From the NCBI GenBank assembly GCA_036971615.1, contig JAYKKR010000002.1, positions 558,001 to 622,000 on the forward strand: 64,000 bases of DNA, read 5' to 3'. The translations under genes were made by a program, and so were the position numbers. Source of the stretch: Amyloporia xantha (lineage: Eukaryota; Basidiomycota; Agaricomycetes; Polyporales; Adustoporiaceae). Under the pieces are notes generated by a model. It made no database searches, was not told the DNA's origin, and saw only the letters and a list, made by a program, of their open reading frames with translations. Positions 12,564 through 25,001 of the stretch are shown here, one piece after another; the stretch's first letter is position 1, and the number at the start of each line of letters is the position of its first letter.

Positions 12564-13962
12564 ATGCCGGACCTTCCTGCTGAGATTTGGGACTCCATCA
12601 TCGATCTCCTGGAGAGCGATTACAGTGCGCTGACAACATGCATGCTCGTCTGCAAATCCTGGCAACCCAGAAGTCGGCACAACCTGCCCCAGTTCATGAA
12701 GTTTCACAATCGAGACGAGGTTGTGCAGGTCGCACAGGATAGTGGAACACTGTGGAAGGGACCCAAAATTGTGCATGTGTGGGGCAGCGACACTTCTCAA
12801 CATAAGCCGATACATCATCTGAGCACGTTTGCTGCGATGTTAGCAGGGCGATGGACCCGGGTGGAGCAGCTGAGTATTGTTTGTGCTGAATGGCGTGCGG
12901 GGGACATGACGCCGCTCGTATTTCTTCATCTCTCTGCATTCTCCTCCGTCACAGCCCTCAGCCTCAGAGATCTCACTTTTCCGTCGATCGCCACGCTGCG
13001 TAGGCTCGTCTGCTGTTTCCCCAAACTCCAATTCCTCCCATGTCACGATCTGTCCTTCTCGGAACACGGGGCTACTGGTCCGGCATTTGCGAAATGGCCA
13101 CGGGGGCTATCATTGCTTGGCATGTCCGGCAGTGGAGCCTCGATCACCGGCATTGCAAACCTCTTGCTCACTGCTGGTGTCATTACCCACATGCATCAGC
13201 TACGTTTGGACTACCGATACATCTAGTCTCCTGCGCGTGCACGGGCATCGGCCTCCCTGCAAGCATTGCTGAATGCTGCGGGCACACCTCACTGAGTACA
13301 TTGAATCTGTACATGAGTGTGGGACATAGACAGCGTTGGGTTGCCGAAAGTGGGGAAATCCGTGCGTCAGAATTTTTCCGAAAGTCTTCATGCCTGATTA
13401 TTTTCCTCCTGCAGCCTGCCCAAATCTTGCTCCCAGTTACAAACTTGAAACCTTCAAACTGCATCTAAACGGGGTCTGTGAAAGTAGTGACTACGACTGG
13501 GTGCTTCGGTGCCTCTCGCAGGTCACATCTGACATCATCAAGACGGTTCAGATTGGTTTTTCCCTGCGACGTGGCTCGCCGGTGGATACAGCTGTGGCGA
13601 GAATTGGCCATTACTGCTGTGTCCGACTAGATGGACTTCTGTCTTCCCTCCCTCCCTTTGCACGTCTTGCCAGGGTTATACTCAATTTGCACAACATCTA
13701 CAGTCCTGTACGGAAAGCCGTGGCACAGGAATCGTGGCCGCAGGTGGCGTCTCAGATGCCTCGGCTGCATGAGCGAGGAATTCTGGAGTGCGTTTTGTAT
13801 TCTTATGCCGTTGACCTGGCTGATTTATCGTTTTTATTCTATCCCTGCCAGATTGCAATTCAACGGGAATCCGATCACGCATCCTATCCGGCAGATCTCT
13901 ACGTCGAACACGTCGAACGAACAGGGCGCTGCTCTGCAATCCCATTAGTAAATATATCATGA
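12564..13962 (+). pseudogene. F-box-like protein, copy 2, nonsense and frameshift
   Basis: It starts with MPDLPAEIWDSIIDLLESDY and follows copies 1 and 3 closely to YRYI, where TAG at 13224-13226 replaces a codon that is open in both paralogues. Past it, the frame continues with recognisable sequence to about 13285, where two extra bases (GGCACACCTCACTG against GGCACATCACTG in copy 1) shift the frame again. The paralogous intron (GTGCGT..CTGCAG) and the whole second exon, starting CPNLAPSYKLE and running to 13962, are still open. The two lesions remove about half of the protein, so at best a 220-residue F-box fragment would be made. The well kept second exon suggests recent inactivation. Confidence 0.75.
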
Positions 13963-15347
13963 GATGGCTGATCAATTGGGTATCACCTCAGTATTTTCAC
14001 AGTATTGTTGAGCTTATCTAAAGATCCCACCATGGTTTCATCTGTGTTCATTTGCATTTTTGACTGCGACCCGCACCCTACACGCTTGCTGTACCACATT
14101 TTCAAGTGAAGAACCCCATCATGATTGTGGATTTATTCCTCGGGCTCTCTGACAAAGCTGGATGACAGGCTATAGTGCAACGATGCAGAACAGACTTGTC
14201 GTCCCAGCTGCAACTGGTGAACTGGCGAACGCGCACGAGGGACTGACATGTATTGATCTTGCGCCCAATTTCTGTGTCTCGGCTTAAGATATGAATGGAT
14301 CGGCGCGAAGGCTAGGGATCTCCAAGTAGAATTCCGATATCAAGAAGGATGGACGCATTCCTGAAGGATCGCGTCCTGAGGCCTGAGGAGTGGGCTTGAT
14401 CAGTGACGCGGTGCGCCGAGCAATTCTCGGGGAGCTAAAGACGCATGACTCACCGAGGAGCATGGCAATGAGACAGTAAAGTAGATTTCACTGACAACTA
14501 CAATTGCGAGTGGACTGTGCTACGCCCTGACGCATGACAGAACTGAATGACCTCCTGAGCATCACGGTGGGGAAAGGCTCTTAACGTCCATGGCAATGAT
14601 GGCATGATTTCTCGCCCTCATTTGGCTATGACAGCTGCAAATAACTCCAACATAGAAATAGTGACTACCAGTGATGTCGACCTCAGGATACCAGTATCAG
14701 CTAGCTAGGTTGAGAGTGGAACGCGTTACGTGGTTGAACGTCGAATCTCGATAAGTATCGACGCGCTCTGGGATCACGCGGTCACGTGTGTGTGCGAAGG
14801 AACCGGACTCCTACATATATGGCGTGGTTCATACTGTAAGAGAAAGCGGGAGCCTGCTTCAGATCTCTGCTAGATCGAATGCACAGGGTATTTCTATGTC
14901 TACTGACAAGAAACGAGCTGCGCAAATTTAGAAGGACGCCAATTATATCCGAAAGACACATGGGAGGCGCCTCGACTCGGTCGAGGCAATGCCGAGGCGG
15001 TGCAGCTGGCACTTGAAGCTGTACGTACCACTTCTTCCACTCCTCTATCTAGGATCCTGACCTCAGATGCCCTTCATCGGACCGACACCCTCCCCCTGAG
15101 ATACACACACCACTACTTTCTATAATTCCGCCTCACCACCGTCGCTCGCACACCATCATTGCATGGTTACCTCGTACCTGTATCCAGGACCACTGCAGTA
15201 TTTCAACTTTGGGCAGCCTGACGACCGTCTCTCCGGGTGTGTCAATTCTGTATAAACATTGTCTGATCAGCTTCAAAGTGGAGTTGTAGAAGACGGCCTT
15301 CGGCGCACAGCTTGGACCCCACGTCAAGAATCGGATTCAGAATCGTC
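13963..15347. other. No gene recognised
   Basis: Short frames only. The right end is the 5' flank of the third F-box copy, with CT-rich sequence around 15040-15200. Confidence 0.35.
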
Positions 15348-16634
15348 ATGATGCCAATCCTTCCTCCGGAGATTTGGGACCACATCATCGATTGCCTGCA
15401 GGAAGACTACAGCACATTGACAACTTGCATGTTGGTTTGCAAATCATGGAAACCCAGAAGCCAGCATCGCCTACCATCTCGCATGGAATTTCTCTATCAA
15501 GACGAGGTCGTACAAGCTGCACGGGATAGTGGGAAACTGTGGAAAGGGCCGGAGAGTGTGCGCATACTGGGAGACAAGCTCTTCGAGGCTATGCACGAAC
15601 CTCCTCGAGACGGGTGCCTTCCTCCGCTGCTTCATCTGAGCACATTTGCTACAATGTTAGCAGGCAAATGGACCCGAGTGCAGGAGCTATTGATCGAAAG
15701 AGCTGAGTGGCGTGCGGGGGATATGCCCATGGCGAACATCTTCCTCCATCTCTCTGCTTTTTCTTCTTCTATCACAACTCTCACGCTCAGTCTTGTCACC
15801 ATCCCATCGATCGTCACTCTGCGTCAGCTCATTTTCACTTTCCGAAATCTCCGATCACTCAGTTGCTCCTACTTGTCCTTCCGAGAACATGGGACTCCTC
15901 CGGCATTTAAAAAGTGGCCACAGCAGCTGTCTTCGCTGAAAATATCCGGTAGTGGGGTCCCGATCACAGGCGTTGCGAACCTCTTGCTCGCTGCTGGTAT
16001 TGTCTCCCATTTACATCACTTATGCTTTAGCTACCCAGCTATTCAGTCTCCTGAATATGCGCGGGCATTGGCCTGCCTACAAGCACTGGTGGATGTTGCG
16101 GGTACATCACTGAGGACATTGCTTCTGTCCTACCAGAGTGCGCCGCGTGATGGTGATCGGGTTACTACTAGCACAGAAGTCTGTGCGTCTTTCCATTGAC
16201 AAGATATCGTTTATCACTGATTCATTCCTCCTGCAGCCTATTTGAGCCTTGTTCCAAGTTTGAAGCTTGAAACCATCCACTTGTCCATATTCGATGCCTG
16301 TGAAAGTACCGACTATGAATGGGTGCTTTGGTGTTTCTCACGGATCACATCCAATGTGATCAAGAAAGTTGGAATCATGTTCTGGCAGTCAGCAGACAAC
16401 GCAATGGTGGATGAAACTTTGCGGAGGATCTGCGAAGACTGCTGTGCCCGACTCGACAAAATTCTGTGTTCTCTCGCTACTTTTGCGAACCTTGAACAGG
16501 TTTCATTTAATATATACAACGTCTCTGCTATTTTCCAGGACGATTGGGCATTGTTTTCGTGGCTGCAGATGACATCCCAGATGCCTCGACTATATAAGCG
16601 AGGAATCTTGCGGTGCGTTGAGTATTCTTATTGA
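15348..16634 (+). CDS. F-box-like protein, copy 3 (open, shortened C-terminus)
   Basis: Exons 15348-16182 and 16237-16634, with a 54 bp intron at the same place and phase as in copy 1, give 410 aa. The start ATGATG gives MMPILPPEIWDHIIDCLQ, again the F-box motif followed by TCMLVCKSWKPRS. The body is a leucine-rich region as in copy 1. Translation ends at TGA 16632-16634 just after RCVEYSY. In copy 1 the protein continues for about 35 residues here, and the bases after this stop still resemble that tail (YDLDS, then FHP) but hold a second stop. So the C-terminal segment was lost by a point change. Whether the shortened protein works cannot be told. It would act as an SCF substrate adaptor if functional. 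Confidence 0.75.
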
Positions 16635-17686
16635 TATGATCTGGATAGTTGATTGCCTGTGTTCCATCCCCGCAGAATATGGATAAACGGTGTCCTAATT
16701 TCGCCTTCTATGTCGCAAATATCAACACTGGTTCAGGAGCCTGCCTTTGTAGGACCTCCTTTCACCAATATCTGACGGAGTGAATATTCTTGATCGATTT
16801 CTCACCTCTCGACGTCCCTGTGTACTAGTGCGGATGATCGCGACACGGCACAAGGCCCAAAAAGAAATCATTCTTGACACGACCCTCATCGTCATCTCAT
16901 CATCATCTCACCTCTTCTATTCTTTACAGCCATTCCTCTCATCTCATATCACGTCGATTTCTTACCAGCGCGTATCTCCGAAACCTGAGTCACTGGCCAC
17001 CGGCAGTCGTACAGCCCCCTTTTAGATTTCATCGCTATCATTCTGCGTGCCACAAATGGAGTACTAGGTGGTGGTTCAATACTCCAACAAAGTGGATGAA
17101 CATTATTCACGTCGCTTTTTGTATAATGTACATTCATCATACTTCCTCCAATTACGCTGTGTCTGTTTCTTCTTCCAGGTCTCCTTTGGGCATCGATGAT
17201 TTCTCTGTATTGTTTCAGCTACTTCCTGATTCATGTACAGTACGTCATTCAGTATGCTCTCGTGCTCCTCACTACTCGATTTCACTTTATTGCTACGTTC
17301 GCCTTGCTTGCACAACCCAGTGTTTGTATTTAAAAGTCTGCGAATGAAAATTATGCGGTCGATCTGGACTGCGCCAAACAGGCAAAACGAAATGAGCTTC
17401 TGAAGCATATAGATCCGTGTGTGGCGAGCACAGAGTTAGAGATCAACACGAGTATGACGTACACTGAAAAGAACGACGGCTCACCACCCTCACTCGAGAA
17501 ACGACTCGCGGATAGAAATTATGCAGGAAAGCGGCTCCAAAATTATATATAATGAGACAGAAGCAATAACGATATGTGCGAAAATAGGAGTACAATGCGT
17601 TCCCTTGTTAAACTTGAAAATAGATCAGCAATATACCCCGGCAAATTACACTAACTTCACCGTCACGAAATAAATACGGGAAAGGC
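16635..17686. other. Decayed F-box tail, then intergenic
   Basis: 16635-16700 is the former C-terminal part of the F-box gene just upstream. From 16780 to 17686 I see nothing beyond AT-rich short frames and the 3' flank of the next gene on the - strand. Confidence 0.35.
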
Positions 17687-20274
17687 TCAGTCCTCAACAT
17701 CTGTAGGTACGTGCAGGCGTGCCATAAAACTGGCGTAGGTGATGCGTTCATTCAGAGTTTTCCTCCTCTCTTTTATATCTTGAGTGAGCATATCCTGTTC
17801 TTCTAGATCGCCGTTTTCTTTGGCGACCTTACGAGCGGACTGGAGGGCGTGAATCACAGTAGCATCCGCGTAATTGAACGCAAATAGAGAATATAGCGGA
17901 GACACCCATTTTCTGAAGAGAGGCTTATACGAGGCATGCGTGTTCGCAAAGATGTGCTGGAAGACTTTCCAGTCTCCGAAGAATTCCTTCTTGTTGTGGC
18001 CGATGGTGTACAAATCGGGGCTTTCCCACTCGAAGACATGTCCCAGAGTATTCGTTTCGGGATTGAACACCGCAACGAACCACGCTAACACGAAGAAGAA
18101 AGACTCCAAGTCGAATCGATAGTGGTGGAGTGGAGGATTCCCTACTCTGAGCAATTCAAGGGCCATGAATGGACCAGTGCCGGTGCGATACCTGGCCTTA
18201 CACCGTGATTCTGCAGGATCCTTCGGGTCATCTTCAGTTGGCTGATCGCCTTCCTTGCTAGTAGTGATCCCGTCGTCGGCATGTTTGTCCTCCTTACTCG
18301 CGGAAGAGACGTCTGTTTTTGGCTCATCGGCCCAGCGATATTCTTCATCAGAATCGTCGTCAGGAGCTTCGTCTTCGTGGCTGAGTTCTATGGCAAGGTC
18401 CCAATCGCATAGTACACCCAAGGTGCGATCTTCCGTACGATAGAACATGATGTTATTTGCGCTTATATCCCGATGAAGGATACTCGACGTCTCCCATACC
18501 CAATAATGGGCTACAAGAACAGAACAGTCAGCGAGCACTCGGCGCAGCCTTCATAAGACTACGTACCTCGCACGACGTCCAAGAATATACTTTCAAATTC
18601 CTTCACAGATTTTACTTGTGATAGAGGCTGGTACTTTTTCATCACCATCATACGGAACACTCGCGGTTCATAATCAGACAGATCATGCATGAAAGCTCTC
18701 GACAAACGCATCTGCTCCATGGTGCGGGTTATGGAGCACTTGAGATCCACGACATGTTTGAGATATTGCGGCTTCTTCTTACAGAGCTTGTGTCTAACGA
18801 CTCGGATGAGATGGTCTTCTGCGTCACGGCTAGCAGGTGGCCAGGCAACCTTGGCTACAAGGTCCTCAGTGCCGAAGTGCACCGCTGAGCTTGGGGTGGC
18901 CTTGATAGGTATGATTGTTGTTCCTCGTCCGACGACGCCATAATCCGTATTGATATTTTGCGAGTTGGCCAACGCAAATTCCACTTCTATTTCATCGCCA
19001 TCATCGATTAGTTTCGTGGGGAAGACCAGTTTCGTGTCATCATAGCTATCGAAGGATGTTGAGGGGAACCTGAGGAATGGACAAATACCCATGCTTTGGA
19101 AGTCAACGGCACCCAGAGCAGCCATAACTAGGAGCAACTTTTCAGGCTCGAGAAACATGTTGAACGGTTTTGATGTGACGAGACCCATTCTGTCCGCATA
19201 CCACAACTTCATATTGAAGTCCTCGATCAAGAAACCAGATGCGAAGGAGCGGACACCGTGAGACATCATCTCGGTGATGTACTTGGCCGACTGCACCTCG
19301 TTCTCCGTCAGTGAGCGCCCTTCGGCTTGATCTGGTTTATCAGACTGCGCAGGAGGTGGCAAGACGGGATCTTTCTCTGTATTGGAGCGAGACTTCTTGG
19401 ATGGTCGATGCGACTGTTCTGATGAGCAAGGCGAGTCTTTGCGCTTTCGACCAGATGAATTGATTCGAGAGCTAGTTGAACGTTGGGGAACGGTAGCGCG
19501 AGTCTGATCTTCGGGCATTGTACGCTTTGAGTCGCAAGTTATATTCAGGGAGAAGTCAAAACGCTGCAATGGAATATAACACACCTTGTCCAGATTCTGC
19601 ACATCTATTGGAAGGTCCGCAGTATGAAAGGTCGCTCTAGGACTTGGTTTCTTGACTTCGGCATACGCAACATACCAGTCCCAGCGTTGACGCTGAATAT
19701 CGGCAATGGTGCTAAAGCCTAGATCCGGTTTGAATTTCGCGTAATTGCCGTTGACCGTGCGGTCTCGCATATTGACGATGTGAGCGTTCACAGTCCGAGT
19801 GCGAGAATCGGGGGTGGAAGTGGCACTTGTGATAAGACCCGGATACAACTGAGTAAGGAGGCTCTCAAGAATTTTCACAAGATGTACATATGAAGGCTTT
19901 TCTGTTTCTTTGCAGTAGTTGTTCACAGCGTCGAACGGTAACGTATACGAGCGGGAAGGAATATCTGCTGGGTTGTAATTCCAGACGGTCCGAATGTAAT
20001 CGACAACTGGATATTCGCGGTGGATCTTGTCCTGGAATTTGGCGCGAACGTATGCTTTAACGGCGTCGTCGACAACGCCCTTGGCAGTCATGAGCCACTG
20101 CTGTGGTTTTAGCTTGAGAGGCGACGGGGATGTCTTGTATGGACGAAGACTAGGAGGTGTCACAGCACGCGTCAAGACATCGTCCGCAGGTGTAGAGTAG
20201 GCCCTGGGGAAGATGGATGGAAGAGGCGCGATACTATCCGCGCATTCATCGGCGTAGTCAGAATGGTCGGACAT
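17687..20274 (-). CDS. FunK1-type protein kinase, copy 2 (intact)
   Basis: Exons 20274-19585, 19524-18567 and 18510-17687 give 823 aa. The first intron (60 bp, GTGTGT..AAAG) is a multiple of three and has no stop, so unspliced reading also stays open; it is placed by its paralogues. The start MSDHSDY lies about 98 bp after a TATA box. The N-terminal third (FKPDLGF, YAEVKKP) is the usual FunK1 leader. A basic Ser-rich linker follows (KKSRSNTE), then the bilobed kinase: GRGTTIIPI, LVAKVAWPP (lysine), HRDISANNI (catalytic loop) and DWDLA (in place of DFG), a charged insert, then TGTGPFMALELL and YRFDLESFFFVLAWF. It ends HVPTDVED. FunK1 kinases are expanded in mushroom-forming fungi and their targets are unknown. 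All catalytic residues are present, so activity is likely. Confidence 0.9.
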
Positions 20275-20368
20275 GTTGTAGTGATATTCGCAGAGGTATG
20301 CGGAGGGAGATTTGGGGCGATGGCGAATCCAGAAAGGGAAATAACAAGAACACATTGTTGAACACATC

Positions 20369-20494
20369 TTTATAAGCAGTGCCAGATGGGCCACAGCGAC
20401 AAACGGGCCACAGCGTGATGGATGAGTAGTACGAAGTGCGGCCTTTCAGAATCCAGCCACGCGTCACGGTCGCGTCGCGTCACAGAGGCACGTG
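20369..20494 (-). promoter_or_regulatory. FunK1 copy 2 promoter: TATAAA and CACGTG
   Basis: TATAAA on the - strand at 20374-20369 lies about 98 bp before the ATG. CACGTG at 20489-20494 sits inside a run of ACGTGACGTGACGTG, and TCACGGTCGCGTCG at 20464-20477 recurs exactly upstream of copy 3 (39551-39564). Confidence 0.6.
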
Positions 20495-20499
20495 ACGTG

Positions 20500-21943
20500 A
20501 CGTGGCCTTTCTTTGAGTTCGTGCCTATCCGTCGTTCTCGTCCTCCATTACCCCCTGCAAGGTGATAATTGGGAGTCTGCCTACGGGAGACGAAGTTCAT
20601 GTAGTGATTCATCCTTTTTAATATTCAAAGCCATACGTTCGGAGCAAGCCCATATCCTTCTGTATTAGGGAGGGCGCGCACTCGGACTCATCTTGAAGTG
20701 AAGTTGGTGAAGTGCTAGAGCTGTTGAACTGTCCGGGCCGCCCAAGTGTCTTGTGGCCAGTGGCGGCTCCGGATAGCCATTCGTCAGATCCTGGCCAGTT
20801 GATTTTCTGTAGCTGCTTGTGCATATTTATATGGCATTAATTTTGTGCCCACAGTGCCACTAACTCGTTCTCAACTGCAACCGCAAAGTTCTAACTGCTT
20901 AATCCAGCCTCGCGTCTTTGCACGCACCCTGTCATTCCAATATTTATTTCCTGTTCACGTCTCTACGGCGATGTCTTGCCCAAGCCCAACGTTCTAACGG
21001 AGGTACGAGGCCGGCTGTCGTGCATGAATTTGGTGACAGATCAGGTAAGCAGCCTCTACAGAAATGCACAGGTAAGGGCGCGGCACCGAACCGCAACTTC
21101 GGTGACCGTCGAGATGCACTGTTCCCCTTCACCTCGTCCGCGTTAACCCTGATGTCAAGTCCGTCTTTGCATTGTCTCTGCTAGTCCATGAGGCTGCTCG
21201 CATGACTAAGTGCATTCAGGGATTTGGACATGTCTCATCAGGGTTCTTAATATCCCTGAAGTACTGCCTGTGAAGGCGACCAAGGAGTAAGCGAGATTAA
21301 ACCATCTTACCTATCCAGTCGATAGAGAAAATCAGATCTGGAATTATTCACGACGCGTACACAGAGTCTGCTTTATACAACCTGACAGAATTTCAGCTGT
21401 TGGTCACAGCACGTCACTCTCTATGCGGCGGCATGCCAGCCACTCGACTCCCAAATCCCCTGAAGCCGTGGAGACTAGCCGATGCATTCTGATATAGAAG
21501 GCGTGTTTTTAAATCGCAACCTTGATCAAATTGCACGAGAGACACCTCGACCGTAATAGGGAATACGAGAGACTTCTTGCTCACACGGGAAGCAGAGCTT
21601 GTCGCGCTTCCACGGTCCTCTCGAACAGATTCACCGGGCAGCAGATCATTCGGCTTGCTGATGGTACATGTCGTTGCGAGGGCTGTCCCCGAAAATGGAG
21701 CAAGAACACACCCATCACATCCCAGAAACATATAAACATGTAGCGAATTGTGCCTTGCGATCCAGTCGACAGGACGTTACATCTCTGAAACGGTTACAAA
21801 ACAGTCGAGAACGGTATGAGCCATAAGTATCGAAATAACAGTGACGGGACAAGGTGATGTTCACGACAGTCGACAATCACAGCCAGCTGTGAACTAAAAG
21901 GTCTTCCTTGGTGATGCTCAATCTATCACACCCTTTCAGGTCG
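20500..21943. other. No gene recognised
   Basis: Short frames only (none above about 105 codons) and no motif I recognise. The left 150 bp belong to the FunK1 upstream region. Confidence 0.35.
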
Positions 21944-22810
21944 TCAAACATTGCGGCGCATCAGCATAAACTCGGGCTGGAGGCTCGATGTGGCGACGTG
22001 TCTGACTTCCCTCAAGAACAACATCTCCATGCTGACAGTGTTGGAATCAAACCTCCACTCAGGGTCGCTCCCCGTCACATTGGCATTGCTCTAGAGCTCT
22101 CGTTACGAACATGAGGGCAGAATATGTGAGATCGTATGCTCACCTCGATGAAGCGTGTCACTTCTTTTGCGACCAATTTCGCAAGCTTTCCCCGTGTCGT
22201 AGGATGTGTATGATTCGTATCGTTGAAGGAGATTTGCCGGGAATAAGGGGGGTAGCCCGGCCACTGAGACAGAAAGCTCATCAAACACGGAGGGTGCATA
22301 TGGCTGCGAGAAAGCTCACGTTGATCCTCAGGGAGGGCCTGTCGCAGTTGATTTTTTCGAAAGGGACATTGCCTTCGCCCTCTAGCCCCGACGTGTCTTC
22401 GCGAAATGCTGCAAGTAGGGAAATGCCGTCGCCCCCATCGACGACAAACCGTGCAGCTGGTTGCTGATCATACGGGCCGCCCTTGTTTTGTACGACGTTT
22501 GTGGTACTTCCTCCATGCTGATGCTGGAACTCGACGTCGCTACTTCGACATTTTGTCCTGATGTCAATTCCGGACGAACCTCTTCCTGCATTGGGCTAGG
22601 GGATGCCGCCGTGTCAACGCTCTGTACCGATAAGCATGTCAGTATGAGAATTGTGAACGACACGGAGTATAGATGACGTACACCTCCGAGGACCATATCG
22701 AGGGAAGTATCAGTGGGGATGCGGGCCCGGACGTCTGGTAAAGATATGTCGGGATGGTTTTTCCTGAGAAAATGGTACGCGTCATTGCCATGGGAGGGCT
22801 CTTCCGACAT
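21944..22810 (-). pseudogene. Unknown-function family, locus A (one frameshift)
   Basis: Four exons can be placed by comparison with the intact loci: 22810-22682, 22621-22320, 22263-22144 and 22090-21944. The start is MSEEPSHGNDAYHFL. Exon 2 holds the family segment FVVDGGDGISLLAAF and ends SLRIN at a GTGAGC donor. Exon 3 is WPGYPPYSRQISFND to FIE (120 bp). Exon 4 holds EVRHVATSSLQPEF. Exon 2 is 302 bp where a multiple of three is needed: a run of four A (T at 22496-22499 on the + strand) needs one more A to keep the frame. This is a single-base deletion or a sequencing error in a short homopolymer. With it the frame stops after about 50 more residues. A TATAAA box lies at 22917-22912, 102 bp or more before the ATG. 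Confidence 0.7.
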
Positions 22811-23399
22811 GGTATGCGAAGGAATGAACACGATGTAAAGGGTATAACTGTGAAAAGAAGAGTGGGGCTCCTTGAGGCAGGATAGACTTCCGACGGTAGA
22901 GGGAAGCTCTCTTTATACCATCAAGACGAGACTAAGTACAAGGCCGACGAGGGTAGCGACGAGGAACGAATAGTCGCATATCGGTGAGTCGACAAAATAC
23001 GGGGCATGTCCGGTCGACGAACGATATGTAGGGTCAACATGAAGCGGATATGCGTTTTGTCATGGAGGGCGCAACGGTATATTCAGAGATGCCGATAGCT
23101 GGAAACATCAAGATCGATATGGCTACGACAGCACCTCGTAAAACTCATTCGGTTCAAAGGAATGATGAACAACATCAAATCTGGGGCAGTCGAGGATCAT
23201 TGTAGTATCTGGAGAATAGCCGCCACGTAGCAGGAATAAATCCTCAGGGGGTATCGCCATGATTTGCAATCAGATCAACTCACAACGTGTAGCTTAAAGC
23301 CTACTTGTTGGAGCACTCCTATCAGTCTCGCTGATGTACGATGAACATGGGATTCATGACATGCGGGATGCGATTCAGCTAACGTCCACTGAGTGTGAT

Positions 23400-24330
23400 A
23401 TGCGTATATTTTGCGGCATATCACTACTTTCCCATCTCCTAAGTACGGAATACGGTACTGTTGCTGAGGAGCATAAGGTGGGCAAATGTCGAGAAATTCG
23501 CTTAGTTTTAGGCTTTGCGAACTCTCCTAGGCTAGTACAGCCGTGTATGATCGCCGCACCATAGCTCTGAACAAACCTAAACGAATCAAAATGTTGATAA
23601 GAATTCTGGAGAAGATAGTGTTCACTGCACACAATAACGAAAACAGCAACAACTTACGATAAGCCCGAAGAATGAGATACCGAAATTGCAGGATAGAGAC
23701 ATAGATAGGCATGAAGCAACTTTCAGCAGATATTCTGAGCTTGACTGGAGAACGGAGATAAAGGCCGTAAGAAGAGACAAGATAGATGACCTTCGACGTG
23801 AGCGATTGGATATCCCAGGAGATGGGTTGTGCTATGTTTGAGAGTGAGGGAAAAGATCGGATGACGATAACGTCCGGAGACCTGGCGCCGTAAATTAGGT
23901 TAAGATTTAGACACACGAACATTGTCTGATTCAATCAACAGTGAGCGCGCTATCACTCTTATACACACAAGGGACCAGTGATATGACCATTCACATTCAC
24001 CGCACACTCCTAAACATCCTGTCAGTTTGTGCTGAGTCAGAGAGAGAAAACGGCATGCACCTCCACACAAAGACCACCTAACTCAAACGACGATTCACAC
24101 GGTCTACGGACGACAATATAATAGCGGTCTAGTCAGATGTGTGCCTGCTAGTGGATTTCATGAACGCCGCTTGATATTCTGGATATTGTTAATAACTGCC
24201 AACTTGACAGGGAGAAGGGTGAGCATAACCATGAACGGCATCAATTGTAATTTGACACGGTTTTCAAGGACTTATTGGGTACGCCTACCCATATATACTG
24301 TCTCTATGCGCGGTTTAGGCGAGCCATCGT
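23400..24330 (-). pseudogene. Block M relic 1, hydrophobic gene of unknown family
   Basis: On the - strand, pieces matching four other loci survive: MPFMVMLTLLPVK near 24230, CFMPIYVSILQFRYLIL near 23700, a GTAAG donor right after it, and a segment starting FVQSYG near 23560. The same order occurs at 28.1, 33.7, 55.8 and 58.3 kb. No single reading frame runs through, so it looks like a decayed membrane-protein gene. Family not recognised. Confidence 0.4.
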
Positions 24331-24387
24331 AAGGAAGAACTGCTGACGATGAATATTCATATTGGGCGGGAGGAAGACCCATGTCAA

Positions 24388-24420
24388 TGAGACGCGGTGA
24401 CAGCGCGTCACCGCGTCTCA
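24388..24420. repeat. Perfect 14-bp hairpin
   Basis: TGAGACGCGGTGAC at 24388-24401 and its exact reverse complement at 24407-24420 enclose a 5-base loop (AGCGC). It lies in non-coding sequence between block M relic 1 and block X copy 1. Role unknown. Confidence 0.7.
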
Positions 24421-25001
24421 ATCGTACTGAAAGCCCAGACCTCTTTCATTTAACCCATGAAAACGGTTCTTTACGGCGGAGCCCATTGCGACATGCTGCA
24501 GATGGTCGGATCGTCGCAGGTAATCATTACGGTGAGTTTTACATTACACATATCTCGGACGAACCTTGACTCGGATTTGGTAACCTCTGTGCGTGTTATA
24601 ATTGATGACGATGAACCCTCCCAGAAGCTTTAAAATGATATTTGTTCTGAAGGTACATTGAGACGCTGTTTGTGGTGGATCGTTTTTCCTGGGACACAAG
24701 TCAGACCCGGGTCATTACTCAGTAGCGCAAGACACAAAAGGGGTAGTTCAAGATATGCTGGAGCAAAACAGGCATGGCGTACTGCTCATCCAAAGAGTAG
24801 ATACGGCAGGACCAAAGCAGCCTGGAAATTGAGCGATTAGGTCATTGTCGTGCGTTGCAGGTAACTGTTCAGCTTGTCACGCGCTGTTATCGCGGTCTGA
24901 CAAATGAAAGGAGCATCGAACACAGAGCTAAAAGCAGCAAATTTAACTGCCTGTCCTGGATCACCTTTCTTCTAGAAGTACAGAAATGTATTTATCCTTT
25001 T

